Shown here: piece by piece, positions 7,888 through 17,914 of the stretch
Numbering within the stretch: the first letter of the stretch is position 1
Layout of the letters: each line of letters begins with the position of its first letter
Origin: Senegalia massiliensis
GTDB taxonomy: Bacteria > Bacillota > Clostridia > Tissierellales > SIT17
Assembly: GCF_009911265.1 (NCBI RefSeq)
Contig: NZ_QXXA01000005.1
Coordinates: 186,001-250,000, forward strand
DNA: 64,000 bases
Direction: 5' to 3'
Program-made: the position numbers and the translations under genes
Notes under the pieces: model-generated
Database searches by the model: none
Told to the model about the DNA's origin: nothing
What the model saw: only the letters and a program-made list of their open reading frames with translations

Positions 7888-8724
7888 CTAATATAATTTT
7901 CTATCTAACTTATATATTCTTCCTGACTTATCTATTATAGTAAATTTAAATGATAAACCTTGCTCAATATCTTCATCATTTAAACCTTCTATATTGATAG
8001 TGTCATTGAACAGAAATTCTTGATTCATATGATCATTTCTTATCTCTTCAGCTTTTTTCATTATATTTATAGTATCTACTTTTTTATCCCTGTAATATAT
8101 ATCTGCATTTATACTTTCAAGTTCTAATTTTTTTTCATTTTCGCTAATAGGATTTAATATTTCAATTTCATAAGTAAACCCTTTATTAGAGTCAAATGAT
8201 ATAAGATATATATTTATAGAAAATCTTTGTTTTAAATTTTCTGCAAGATTTATAGGGTCTAATTCTTCTGCTATTATTTCTTCTTCATTTTCCATGATTA
8301 TTTGAATATTATAGTTATTACTATATGATAAATTTAAATTTGTGGAATATTTAAGTCCTAAGCCTTTATTTAACTTTATTTTTTCTCCTTCATCTTTTCC
8401 TTCTATAGAATAAACTAAATATGGAATAGAGTCTTTTTTTAATTTATTGAGTTTTACTTCAACTGCTACATTTGCTTCTTCATAATTATTTCCTATATTT
8501 TCTATATAATAATTATATGATGATATTAAATTTGATTTTTTATTTAACTCATCTATATATTGTCGTAAACTATCTATTTCTTGTCTTTGATTAGATGTTT
8601 CATTTTCTATATGACGTAAATAACTTTGATCAATTTCCTTATTATTCATTATTAAAAAATATAGATTTATAAAAAGTAATATAACTGTAATTACAATAAA
8701 TATCTTTCCTGTTTTTTGTGTCAT
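7888..8724 (-). CDS. Membrane-anchored extracellular protein, paralogue of 5029-5880
   Basis: The 278-residue protein has an N-terminal membrane anchor (about residues 7-27), a coiled coil (about 35-65) and an outer domain colinear with the paralogue at 5029-5880. The two are probably ancient tandem copies, since identity is moderate rather than high. The ATG follows a GGGGGA ribosome binding site. No family recognised; location next to PadR-controlled membrane genes hints at an envelope role. Confidence 0.65.
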   Translation of the reverse strand: MTQKTGKIFIVITVILLFINLYFLIMNNKEIDQSYLRHIENETSNQRQEIDSLRQYIDELNKKSNLISSYNYYIENIGNNYEEANVAVEVKLNKLKKDSIPYLVYSIEGKDEGEKIKLNKGLGLKYSTNLNLSYSNNYNIQIIMENEEEIIAEELDPINLAENLKQRFSINIYLISFDSNKGFTYEIEILNPISENEKKLELESINADIYYRDKKVDTINIMKKAEEIRNDHMNQEFLFNDTINIEGLNDEDIEQGLSFKFTIIDKSGRIYKLDRKLY

Positions 8725-8753
8725 GCAAGTCCCCCAATTATTTTAATGATTAT

Positions 8754-9335
8754 TTATACGGATTTTACACATTTTCCTTCCAATGCAGTCTCTTCTATAT
8801 CTATAACATTTAATTTATCATCAAATGTAATAATAAATATAGCTGGCATTTTTAGTGCTTTCCAATCTTCATAATTAAACTTATCATCATAGTGATTTAA
8901 TAATACGCTAAGAAAAGTACCATGAGTTCCAACCACTATATCTTTGCCTTTATGTTTATTTAGTATATTTTCTATTACCTTTATTCCTCTATCTTTAACC
9001 TCATTAAGTGATTCTCCACCATTAAGCTTATAATTAAAATCTTTCCATTGATTTATTGAAAATGACATAAAATCATCTATAAATACATCTGATACCTTTC
9101 TTTCCCTTAAATCATCTACAATATTTATATCCATATTTCTAAAATCTGCATATAGTTTTATAGTATCTATTGCTCTTTTGTAGGGAGACGAATATATTAT
9201 ATCTACATTTTCTCTTTTTAATGCTTCTAATACATCTTTTCTTTGAATCTTTCCCTCTTCTGATAATTCTCTTGACTTATCATCTTCAGTATATATAACT
9301 TTTGCATGTCTTACCATTATTAATTTTGTGTTCAT
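8754..9335 (-). CDS. Histidine phosphatase superfamily protein
   Basis: The protein opens with IMVRHAKVIY, the RHG-type motif (here RHA) that holds the phosphorylated histidine of the phosphoglycerate mutase-like family. The other catalytic landmarks are SSPYKRAIDT (arginine), NGGESLNEV (glutamate) and VVGTHGTFLSVL (second histidine). At 193 residues it is the usual size for a broad-specificity phosphatase. The substrate cannot be read from the sequence. It may share a transcript with the surface protein gene 29 bases downstream. Confidence 0.85.
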   Translation of the reverse strand: MNTKLIMVRHAKVIYTEDDKSRELSEEGKIQRKDVLEALKRENVDIIYSSPYKRAIDTIKLYADFRNMDINIVDDLRERKVSDVFIDDFMSFSINQWKDFNYKLNGGESLNEVKDRGIKVIENILNKHKGKDIVVGTHGTFLSVLLNHYDDKFNYEDWKALKMPAIFIITFDDKLNVIDIEETALEGKCVKSV

Positions 9336-9353
9336 ATTTAATCTCCTTTATAT

Positions 9354-9605
9354 TTAGATTTGAACCATATCAATAAAAATAGGGATAAAAAGAAGAATTA
9401 AAATTAAACCTAAAATAAAATTATAATATCCCAATATTGATTTTGAATTATTCTTTAGCTCTAATATACCTCCAGTAAGCATATTAATACCTACAAGAGG
9501 TATAGCAATAAACGTATATATAAAATTGCTTTTCGTAACAAGAAAATAATAAATAGCTAATAAAATCATAATTACACTAGATATAATTCTAATTATTTTA
9601 AGCAA
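9354..9605 (-). CDS. Small membrane protein, unknown
   Basis: The 83-residue frame has three hydrophobic segments. The only early start is a TTG at 9605 without a clear ribosome binding site, so the start is uncertain. It lies 18 bases before the histidine phosphatase gene, in the same direction. Confidence 0.4.
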   Translation of the reverse strand: MLKIIRIISSVIMILLAIYYFLVTKSNFIYTFIAIPLVGINMLTGGILELKNNSKSILGYYNFILGLILILLFIPIFIDMVQI

Positions 9606-9657
9606 TATTTTCTATATGAATACTTCTCTCATATAAAAATTCTTGAGTAATATCATT

Positions 9658-9993
9658 TTAATTGTTTATTGATTTTTTTCTTACATAACTCCCTATGTAA
9701 TTAGATACTAATAATATAAATTCATATAGTATAAAAAATGACATTACTGATAATTCATAGTATATAAAAATTGTAGGTACAAATAAAAGTGCAATTATAT
9801 TGTGAAGAATTAAGTTAAACTCATTTTTTATGCCATAATGATAACCAAGTATAGCTGTTAAAACTGGAAATATAACTAGTAATAATATACTCATATAAGT
9901 ATCACTACTATTAAATAAAGGTAATATGTAAAAGAAAATTGAAGCTATTATTATGTAAGGTATCATTTTTTTATTAAAATTATGTGGTCTCAT
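9658..9993 (-). CDS. Small membrane protein, tandem paralogue of 10172-10534
   Basis: The 111-residue protein has three or four transmembrane segments and ends in a basic tail (YVRKKSINN). It is colinear with the next gene upstream: KKMIPYIIIA, FYILPL, LLVIFP, PTIFIYY and RKKS all recur there. Its ATG overlaps the stop of a VanZ-like fragment (ATGA), which suggests translational coupling to that lost gene. Function unknown. Confidence 0.55.
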   Translation of the reverse strand: MRPHNFNKKMIPYIIIASIFFYILPLFNSSDTYMSILLLVIFPVLTAILGYHYGIKNEFNLILHNIIALLFVPTIFIYYELSVMSFFILYEFILLVSNYIGSYVRKKSINN

Positions 9994-10199
9994 TTAATCA
10001 TCCTTTTCTTATATAGTATTATTTTCTTAATTAAATAATATGATCCATATCCTGTAACTGCGCCTAAAGTATTTAATATTAAATCATCTACATCAAATGA
10101 GCCAAGCCCTGATATTAGCTGTAGTATTTCAAATAATAAACTAATTATAATTGAAGTAAATAATATATGTTTTACCTTTTTAAATTCTCCATGTTTAAT
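9990..10199 (-). pseudogene. VanZ-like C-terminal remnant
   Basis: A frame without a start codon encodes about 65 residues ending at 9990, including LLFEILQLISGLGSFDVDDL and NTLGAVTGY, the hallmark end of VanZ-family membrane proteins. The 5' part is missing: the frame runs out of frame into the tail of the gene at 10172-10534, so a deletion probably fused the two. The upstream limit is approximate. Confidence 0.75.
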
Positions 10200-10534
10200 T
10201 TTATATTCTTTTTTGTCTTCTTTCTTATAAAATTTCCTATAATATTTCCTAGTAAAGTTAAAGTTTGATAAGTTGGAAAATATATTATTGCTGAAATATT
10301 ATAATATATAAAAATAGTTGGTAAAAATACACCTCCTAATAATAAAGGTAATAGAACATTAAACCCATATTTAGTTCCATAAATTAATCCTAAATTAAAA
10401 CTTACAAGAGGAAAAATCACTAAAAGTACAAGTATAAAATAACCTGCATTTTTCCCTAATAATGGCAATATGTAAAATGAAGCTATAGCTATTATTAAAT
10501 ATGGTAGCATTTTTTTATTTTTGTTTGTATTCAT
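10172..10534 (-). CDS. Small membrane protein with a fused out-of-frame tail
   Basis: The first 108 or so residues match the paralogue at 9658-9993, ending at IRKKT. The last dozen residues (KNIKLNMENLKR) are the VanZ remnant read in another frame, so the natural stop appears to have been lost in a deletion. GGAGATAGAG precedes the ATG. Three or four transmembrane segments are predicted. Function unknown. Confidence 0.55.
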   Translation of the reverse strand: MNTNKNKKMLPYLIIAIASFYILPLLGKNAGYFILVLLVIFPLVSFNLGLIYGTKYGFNVLLPLLLGGVFLPTIFIYYNISAIIYFPTYQTLTLLGNIIGNFIRKKTKKNIKLNMENLKR

Positions 10535-10988
10535 CTCTATCTCCTAATTTTTCTTTTAATAGTTCATCTACTTTATTTTTATCTTCTTCTTTCACTTTAA
10601 AAGTGAATTTATCATCTTGTGTTTTAAAATATAGAGAATAATAATTTTCTTTTTTTCTTATATTTAAATTTTCTTCCCATTCAAATACTAATATATCTTT
10701 CCATTTAAAATTACCATCTTTAGTATATATACCTTTATTTGTGATAATATCTCTTCTGGAATCATTAATTATGTATAATATTCCTAGAAAAAACATCATT
10801 AAAGTTATCTGATTGTTATTTTCATAAAAATTTAATGTAGCAACTAAAAACCAAAATATTGGTCCTAGTATTTTGAGATTCATATCTTTTATAGAATAAA
10901 AATAAATATCCATTATTTGCCTGTTACAAATATCATAAGCTATATCAATTAATATTACTAATGATAAAACTATAGTTACTTTCGCCAT
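10515..10988 (-). CDS. Membrane protein with C-terminal soluble domain (DUF5673-like)
   Basis: The 157-residue protein has three hydrophobic segments, then a soluble beta domain starting at GIYTKDGNFKWKDILVFEWE. This architecture, with the W-x-D-I core and a charged tail, resembles DUF5673 proteins and the gene at 55220-55726. It overlaps the next gene by 20 bases, so it heads the small membrane gene operon. GGGGTTAG precedes the ATG. Function unknown. Confidence 0.5.
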   Translation of the reverse strand: MAKVTIVLSLVILIDIAYDICNRQIMDIYFYSIKDMNLKILGPIFWFLVATLNFYENNNQITLMMFFLGILYIINDSRRDIITNKGIYTKDGNFKWKDILVFEWEENLNIRKKENYYSLYFKTQDDKFTFKVKEEDKNKVDELLKEKLGDRDEYKQK

Positions 10989-11115
10989 TTAATCTCTAAC
11001 CCCTTTATTCGCCTTTGATTAAATTATATCATAATAAATAAGTCATAAAAGGAAAATTATTCATAATCATAAAAAATTATTCACTATCATGTATTGCAAT
11101 ATAGCTTATTTTATA

Positions 11116-11133
11116 TTATACTATGTTGTATAA
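11116..11133 (+). promoter_or_regulatory. Palindromic candidate PadR operator
   Basis: TTATAC and GTATAA form a perfect inverted repeat with a six-base centre (TATGTT), ending 17 bases before the start of the PadR gene. TACTATGT is shared with the region upstream of the other PadR gene. Confidence 0.5.
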
Positions 11134-11150
11134 CAAGGTAGGTGATTTAT

Positions 11151-11474
11151 TTGGTAGATAATGCTCAAATTTTAAAAGGGATATTGGAAGGTTGCATATT
11201 GGAATTAATAGATAATAATCCTATTTACGGATATGAACTTGCATTAAAACTTCAAGAATACGGATTAGAAGTAAGTGAAGGTTCTATTTATCCAGTACTA
11301 CTTAGGTTACAAAAAAAGAATTTTATCACAGGAAAAATGAAAAAATCGCCTAGTGGACCAAATAGGAAGTATTATTATTTAACTGAAGAAGGGCAAATAT
11401 ATCTAAAAGAGTTTAAAATCAATTGGAAAAATATCAAATCTAGTGTAGATGATTTAATGAATGGAGGAAGATAA
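11151..11474 (+). CDS. PadR family transcriptional regulator
   Basis: The 107-residue winged-helix protein has the PadR landmarks LKGILEGCILELI, YGYELALKLQEYG, EGSIYPVLLRLQKK and GPNRKYYYLTEEG. The TTG at 11151 is preferred to the in-frame GTG at 11142, because the GTG sits inside the ribosome binding site AAGGTAGGTG and the TTG makes the N-terminus equal in length to the paralogue at 7389-7727. It is followed two bases later by a membrane partner gene, duplicating the 7.4-kb arrangement in the opposite direction. Confidence 0.85.
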   Translation: MVDNAQILKGILEGCILELIDNNPIYGYELALKLQEYGLEVSEGSIYPVLLRLQKKNFITGKMKKSPSGPNRKYYYLTEEGQIYLKEFKINWKNIKSSVDDLMNGGR

Positions 11475-11476
11475 TA

Positions 11477-12154
11477 ATGAAAGCTCAGGAATTAATTAAA
11501 TTAAATAATGAAAAAAGAGAAAAATTAAATGATGAAAATTTAAAGTATTATGAAGGTATGTTACTCTATATACGTACATCATGGGGTAAAAAAGAATTTG
11601 AAACAGAAGAAATTTTATCAGAACTATTAGATCATCTATTAGATGCTCAGGAAAATGGAAAAACAGCAAAAGAAGTATTCGGACAAGAGCCACGGGAATA
11701 TGCTAAGCAAATAACAAATGAATTACCTAAAATGAATATAAAGGAGCGAATATTATTTTTCACTCCTGCTACTTTATTTCTTATTGCAGGAGTATTATTA
11801 GTAAATGGAATATTTAATCCATTACTTTATTATTCTTTAAATATAGGTACATTAAATAAAACCATACATCTAGGTTCTCTTTTATTAGAAAGTATTTTAG
11901 TATTAATAATATTCGCTATATTTATATATATTATTATGAGGGCTACTAGAATGTTAATTTTTAAAAATATAAATAAAAAAATAGAATTTCTTATTTATTG
12001 GATCCTTAGTACATTATATTTAGGGATATTTATATTAATATTTTTATTTGTCCCTGACCTTGGATATGTAATTGCTGTTCCATTTTATATACAAATTTTA
12101 TTAGGAGCTATTTTAGCTATATCAGGCTATATTATATATAAAGTTAATAATTAA
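11477..12154 (+). CDS. DUF1129-type PadR-partner membrane protein
   Basis: The 225-residue protein has a cytoplasmic N-terminal domain (YYEGMLLYIRTSW, ILSELLDHLLDAQENGKTA, EVFGQEPREYAKQI) typical of DUF1129, then about four transmembrane helices. Its ATG is two bases after the PadR stop, with GGAGGAAG as ribosome binding site inside the PadR gene, so the two are one operon. Members are linked to PadR control across Firmicutes; molecular function is not known. Confidence 0.75.
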   Translation: MKAQELIKLNNEKREKLNDENLKYYEGMLLYIRTSWGKKEFETEEILSELLDHLLDAQENGKTAKEVFGQEPREYAKQITNELPKMNIKERILFFTPATLFLIAGVLLVNGIFNPLLYYSLNIGTLNKTIHLGSLLLESILVLIIFAIFIYIIMRATRMLIFKNINKKIEFLIYWILSTLYLGIFILIFLFVPDLGYVIAVPFYIQILLGAILAISGYIIYKVNN

Positions 12155-12163
12155 AATAAAAGA

Positions 12164-12208
12164 AAAACATCTATATTCCTAGTATTACCTAGTCTTATAG
12201 ATGTTTTA
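12164..12208. terminator. Bidirectional terminator
   Basis: AAAACATCTATA pairs with TATAGATGTTTT between the convergent DUF1129 gene and pyrG. Confidence 0.75.
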
Positions 12209-12212
12209 TTAT

Positions 12213-13847
<1,635 letters not shown>

Positions 13848-13880
13848 TTATCGTTCATTTATATTACCTTAACTTATAGT

Positions 13881-13909
13881 ATTGTATATTAAAGCCTATA
13901 TTATGTCAA
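13881..13909 (-). promoter_or_regulatory. Sigma-A promoter of pyrG
   Basis: TTGACA (13904-13909) and TACAAT (13881-13886) are separated by exactly 17 bases on the minus strand. The initial transcript does not start with the GGGC seen in Bacillus pyrG leaders, so control by G-addition is not evident. Confidence 0.8.
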
Positions 13910-13928
13910 TTGAATTTGCTGGAATTTA

Positions 13929-13960
13929 AAAAGATTCTCACTGAAGTGAGAATCTTTTTA
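13929..13960 (-). terminator. Terminator of the lysine operon
   Basis: AAAAAGATTCTCACT pairs with its complement around a short loop, with a T-rich end on the minus strand, right after the kamE stop. Confidence 0.9.
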
Positions 13961-13961
13961 T

Positions 13962-14717
13962 CTATACTAATTTTCTTTCAACTATTTCTGTAACTACAAA
14001 AGTTGCAACATCATTTGCAAAGCTTCCAGTAGTAAATCCAGCATCATATCCTAGTTCTTTTGCAAGTTCATGTGATAATCTTGGTCCACCACAAGCAAGT
14101 ACTATCTTATCTCTTATTCCTTCTGCTTCTAATAACTCTACAAGTTCAGTAAGGTTAGGTATATGAACATTTTTCTGAGTTACTATTTGAGATACAAGTA
14201 TTGCATCTGCATTTTCTTCTATTGCTTTTGCAACAAGCTCTTCATTAGGAACTTGACTGCCCATGTTTATTGCTTCTACTCCTTCATATCTTTCAAGTCC
14301 ATAATGACCATCGAAGCCTTTCATATTCATGATTGCATCTATTCCTACAGTATGAGCATCTGTTCCTGTACATGCTCCTATTATTTTTATTTCTCTTTTT
14401 ATATTCTCTTTTATATATTCTTCTACATCTGTTTTATCCATAGAATCAACTTCTACCTTTGGAACTTCTATTTTTGTATAATCTACAGTATGCATACACC
14501 TACCATATACTACAAAAAATGTATATCCAACTCCTAAATCTGAATAGTGAACTATTTCAGGTTCTTCCAGACCCATTTTCTTTCCTAATATTCTTGCTGC
14601 TTCTTTAGACTCATCATTATATGGTACTGGTAATGTAAAAGATAACTGCATCATTCCATCATTTAATGTATCACCATATGGTTTTATTTTAGTTAAATCT
14701 ACTTTTTCTACTGCCAT
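13962..14717 (-). CDS. kamE: Lysine 5,6-aminomutase, beta subunit
   Basis: The 251-residue subunit carries the cobalamin domain of D-lysine/beta-lysine 5,6-aminomutase. The B12 base-off motif DxHxxG is present as DAHTVG at residues 120-125, so H122 should bind cobalt. K133, eleven residues later, has the spacing of the lysine that forms the internal aldimine with pyridoxal phosphate in the studied clostridial enzyme (H133 and K144 there). Its start overlaps the kamD stop by one base (TAATG). It is the last gene of the operon. Confidence 0.95.
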   Translation of the reverse strand: MAVEKVDLTKIKPYGDTLNDGMMQLSFTLPVPYNDESKEAARILGKKMGLEEPEIVHYSDLGVGYTFFVVYGRCMHTVDYTKIEVPKVEVDSMDKTDVEEYIKENIKREIKIIGACTGTDAHTVGIDAIMNMKGFDGHYGLERYEGVEAINMGSQVPNEELVAKAIEENADAILVSQIVTQKNVHIPNLTELVELLEAEGIRDKIVLACGGPRLSHELAKELGYDAGFTTGSFANDVATFVVTEIVERKLV

Positions 14718-16273
14718 TATCTTTCACCTCCAAGCATCAATTTAATAAATGGATTGTAATAGTTTTTATCTTTTTCTATTACACCTTCAAGACCTTTTCC
14801 ACCATCTCTAGGTCTTTTTATATCTGCAAACTTACCTTTTTCTATAGTAGAGAATAATCCTTCTCTTTCTATATCTTTAAGTAATTTTTCTGCATCATCT
14901 AATACTTTATGAGCTCTAGTTTCTATTATTCCACCACTTTTGAACTCTATTTCTTCTCCTATATCTCTTGCATTATTAAATACATATTTTGCATTTTCAA
15001 TTGAAAGCATTCTATCTTGTAATAATGGTGTATGAATTGCTTCTGTTGGCATACCTAATAATTGTAAACCTTGATTTGTCCAAACAGATATAAGATTGAA
15101 CATTGCATCTTGAAGATGACCTTTAAATATATCTCCTGTCATAAACTTTGTAGGTGGCATATATTTAAGTGGTGCTTTTGGGAATATCTCTCTAGCCATT
15201 TGTGCTTGTGAAAGTTCAAGTAAAAATCCATTTTCTAAACTAGGATCCATTTCAAATGCATGACCAAGTCCCATTTGTTCTTCTGGTATTCCAGCTTTTA
15301 GGGCAAATTGTTCATTCATAAATTGAGAAGCAAGTACAGTATGAGCTTCTTCTACTGCATCAGCTGTTGTAAGGTAATTATCTTCACCTGTATTTATTAT
15401 TACTCCTCCATATCCATTTATAATTCTAGAGAAATATTGATCAACTAATGTTCTTTGCATGTTTATATCTCTGAAAAGTATTCCATATAAAGCATCATTT
15501 AACATTACATCTAATCTTTCAAGTGCACCCATTGCTGCAATTTCAGGCATACATAATCCTGAACAATAATTACAAAGTCTAATATATCTTCCTACTTCTT
15601 CTCCTACTTCATCTAAAGCTTTTCTCATTATTCTAAAGTTTTCTTCAGTAGCATAAGTTCCACCAAATCCTTCAGTTGTAGCACCATAAGGTACATAATC
15701 AAGAAGTGATTGAGCTGTAGTTCTTATAACTGCTATTATATCTGCACCTTGTCTTGCTGCTGCTTGAGCTTGAACAGCATCTTCATAAATATTTCCAGTA
15801 GCAACTATTACATATAAATAAGGCTTTCTACCTTCACCTAAAGTTTCAATGTATTCATCTCTTTTTAACTTATTTTTTCTTATTTTTTCTGTAGTGTCTT
15901 TTGCTATTAATTCTACTTTTGTATATATTTCATCATCACTTGCTATAGGTAATTTTGTTAAATCTATTTCCCCTCTACTTACAAGTTCTGCTACCATTTG
16001 AGGACCTTCTCCAGTATGAACCATAGCATTTCCTATCCAATATGCTATACCTTTTTCTAATCCTCCACCTTCTTTTACATTGTCTACTACTACATTTGGT
16101 AATGGTCTTTCTATTTCATCTACTCCATCAATACCAAGTAATCTTGCTACTGTTCTTTCTACTGATACAGTAGAATGCTTGTCTATAAACTTTTGAACAT
16201 CTTCAGCTATATTTTTAGCTGCATTTCTAGCACTTTCTACTTTATTAAAATCTAAGTTTAATTTGCTATTCAT
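14717..16273 (-). CDS. kamD: Lysine 5,6-aminomutase, alpha subunit
   Basis: The 518-residue alpha subunit has the expected size of about 57 kDa and supplies most of the TIM-barrel active site that, with KamE, moves the amino group of beta-lysine from C6 to C5 using adenosylcobalamin and pyridoxal phosphate. Typical stretches include GEGRKPYLYVIVATGNIYED, ATTEGFGGTYATEENFR and MPPTKFMTGD. It is co-translated with kamE downstream and is immediately preceded by the kamC stop. Confidence 0.95.
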   Translation of the reverse strand: MNSKLNLDFNKVESARNAAKNIAEDVQKFIDKHSTVSVERTVARLLGIDGVDEIERPLPNVVVDNVKEGGGLEKGIAYWIGNAMVHTGEGPQMVAELVSRGEIDLTKLPIASDDEIYTKVELIAKDTTEKIRKNKLKRDEYIETLGEGRKPYLYVIVATGNIYEDAVQAQAAARQGADIIAVIRTTAQSLLDYVPYGATTEGFGGTYATEENFRIMRKALDEVGEEVGRYIRLCNYCSGLCMPEIAAMGALERLDVMLNDALYGILFRDINMQRTLVDQYFSRIINGYGGVIINTGEDNYLTTADAVEEAHTVLASQFMNEQFALKAGIPEEQMGLGHAFEMDPSLENGFLLELSQAQMAREIFPKAPLKYMPPTKFMTGDIFKGHLQDAMFNLISVWTNQGLQLLGMPTEAIHTPLLQDRMLSIENAKYVFNNARDIGEEIEFKSGGIIETRAHKVLDDAEKLLKDIEREGLFSTIEKGKFADIKRPRDGGKGLEGVIEKDKNYYNPFIKLMLGGER

Positions 16274-17899
16274 TTAATCTTCCCCCTCCATTAGTATTTT
16301 TTCCGCTTGATCCAATATTTCATCCTGCAATCCCATAAATTTCGAAATGTTTAATGCATCTCTTGGTACATTTGCTATATTTTCAAGCTTTGTAAGTCTA
16401 TAGTCCATAAACTGACTGATAGCTTCAATTCCTATATCCTTACTTTCATTTTTAAGTTTATTAAAATCAAGGTTTTTAAGTCCAATAACTTGATAATGAA
16501 CTACACCTTTTGTATTTGCAATATTGTCATAATGTGTTGTTATTACATTTATAGAAGGCTTCTCTAAAAGATATTTTAAAATTGATTTTGATATTGCATA
16601 GCCTTCCTTTGGGTTTGTTCCACGAGCTAACTCATCTATTAAAATAAGTCCCTTTTTATCACTATTTGATAATGCATTTTTAACCTTATTTATTTCTCCC
16701 CCAAATGTACTAAGGCCACTATCAATTGATTGAAGGTCTCCCATAGATACAAAAATATATTCTCTAAGTGATGTTTCCATGGATTTAGCAGGAACTAATA
16801 ATCCATATTGGGCCATTGCTGTAAGAAGTGCAATTATTCTTAAGGTTATTGTCTTGCCTCCCATATTTGCTCCTGTTATACAAGTAACACCTTTATTTAA
16901 ATATATTGATATCGGTATGAATTCTCCATTTCTTCTTGTTACTTCCTGTTTGGCTTTAGGATGAATTCCTTCTATTATATTTATTTCATTTTCATCTAAT
17001 ATTTTTGGTTCTGTTGCATTTAATCTAAGTGCTAAATAAGCTTTAGCTAACTTAAGATCAAAATTACCTATAGATTCAATGTTATTCATAAGGAAATCAA
17101 AATGAAAACCAATTTCAGAAGAAATCTTTTCTCTTATTCTTATTTCCTCTTCTTCTTCTTCATACTTTAAGCTTTCTAATTTATTTATTAAATTAGATAT
17201 TTCAATTGAATCTTTTATTTTATATCTAATAGACATATAGCTTTCCGATAAATATTCAAATTCATCACTATTATTTAATTCATCATTTAATTCACCGTTC
17301 TCTTTTGAAACTACTACTTCTCCCTTTGGATCTATTCTTATATTAAATTTGTCTTTTAATTCTTTTCTCTTTTTGTTTTTCTCTAGTTTTATTTCTTTTC
17401 CTATGTTTCTTTTTTCTGCTCTTATTCTTTTAAGTTCTTCTGAATATTCTTCATATATATAGAATGTTTGGAGACCCTTATCTTCAGGATCAAATAATAA
17501 TCTTAAGGTATCTGATGATTCTATAAATGTATCATCAAACATATCAAATGGTAGTTTATGCATTATAGCTTCTATGTCTTCTATAATTGATATAAAAGTT
17601 TTAATTTCATAAAGTTCAACTACAGAAAGAATAGAATCATTTTTAGCTCTATATATTGAATTTCTTATATCTTTTATATGAATGAAAAGGGATGTCAATT
17701 GTTCATATAAATTTCTATTATCTTCTATACTATCTTTAATTATTGATACCTTATTAAGTTCAGAATTTAATTTTTCTTTATCAAAAAAGGGCTCCATTTC
17801 ACTCTTTTTATCTCTACCATAAGGAGTGAGCACCTCTATATTTTTTAATATATAATCAAATCCTATAGCTTGTTTCGTACTATTTGTCATATATTTCAT
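16274..17899 (-). CDS. kamC: MutS-like ATPase of the lysine aminomutase operon
   Basis: The 541-residue protein has a MutS-type core and clamp region with coiled coil (about 150-260), then an ABC-type ATPase domain: Walker A GANMGGKT at 343-350, the STFGGE signature-like segment at 397-402, and Walker B LILIDE at 418-423. The mismatch-recognition domain of true MutS is missing. The name follows the same gene in characterised clostridial lysine clusters. Its operon position suggests a helper of the B12 enzyme rather than DNA repair, but this is not proven. AGGAG stands rather far from the ATG. Confidence 0.85.
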   Translation of the reverse strand: MKYMTNSTKQAIGFDYILKNIEVLTPYGRDKKSEMEPFFDKEKLNSELNKVSIIKDSIEDNRNLYEQLTSLFIHIKDIRNSIYRAKNDSILSVVELYEIKTFISIIEDIEAIMHKLPFDMFDDTFIESSDTLRLLFDPEDKGLQTFYIYEEYSEELKRIRAEKRNIGKEIKLEKNKKRKELKDKFNIRIDPKGEVVVSKENGELNDELNNSDEFEYLSESYMSIRYKIKDSIEISNLINKLESLKYEEEEEEIRIREKISSEIGFHFDFLMNNIESIGNFDLKLAKAYLALRLNATEPKILDENEINIIEGIHPKAKQEVTRRNGEFIPISIYLNKGVTCITGANMGGKTITLRIIALLTAMAQYGLLVPAKSMETSLREYIFVSMGDLQSIDSGLSTFGGEINKVKNALSNSDKKGLILIDELARGTNPKEGYAISKSILKYLLEKPSINVITTHYDNIANTKGVVHYQVIGLKNLDFNKLKNESKDIGIEAISQFMDYRLTKLENIANVPRDALNISKFMGLQDEILDQAEKILMEGED

Positions 17900-17914
17900 T
17901 TAGCTATCAACTCC

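Noticed and set aside
16274-17899. MutS DNA mismatch repair protein
   Set aside because: The mismatch-recognition domain is missing and the gene is embedded in the lysine operon, matching KamC.
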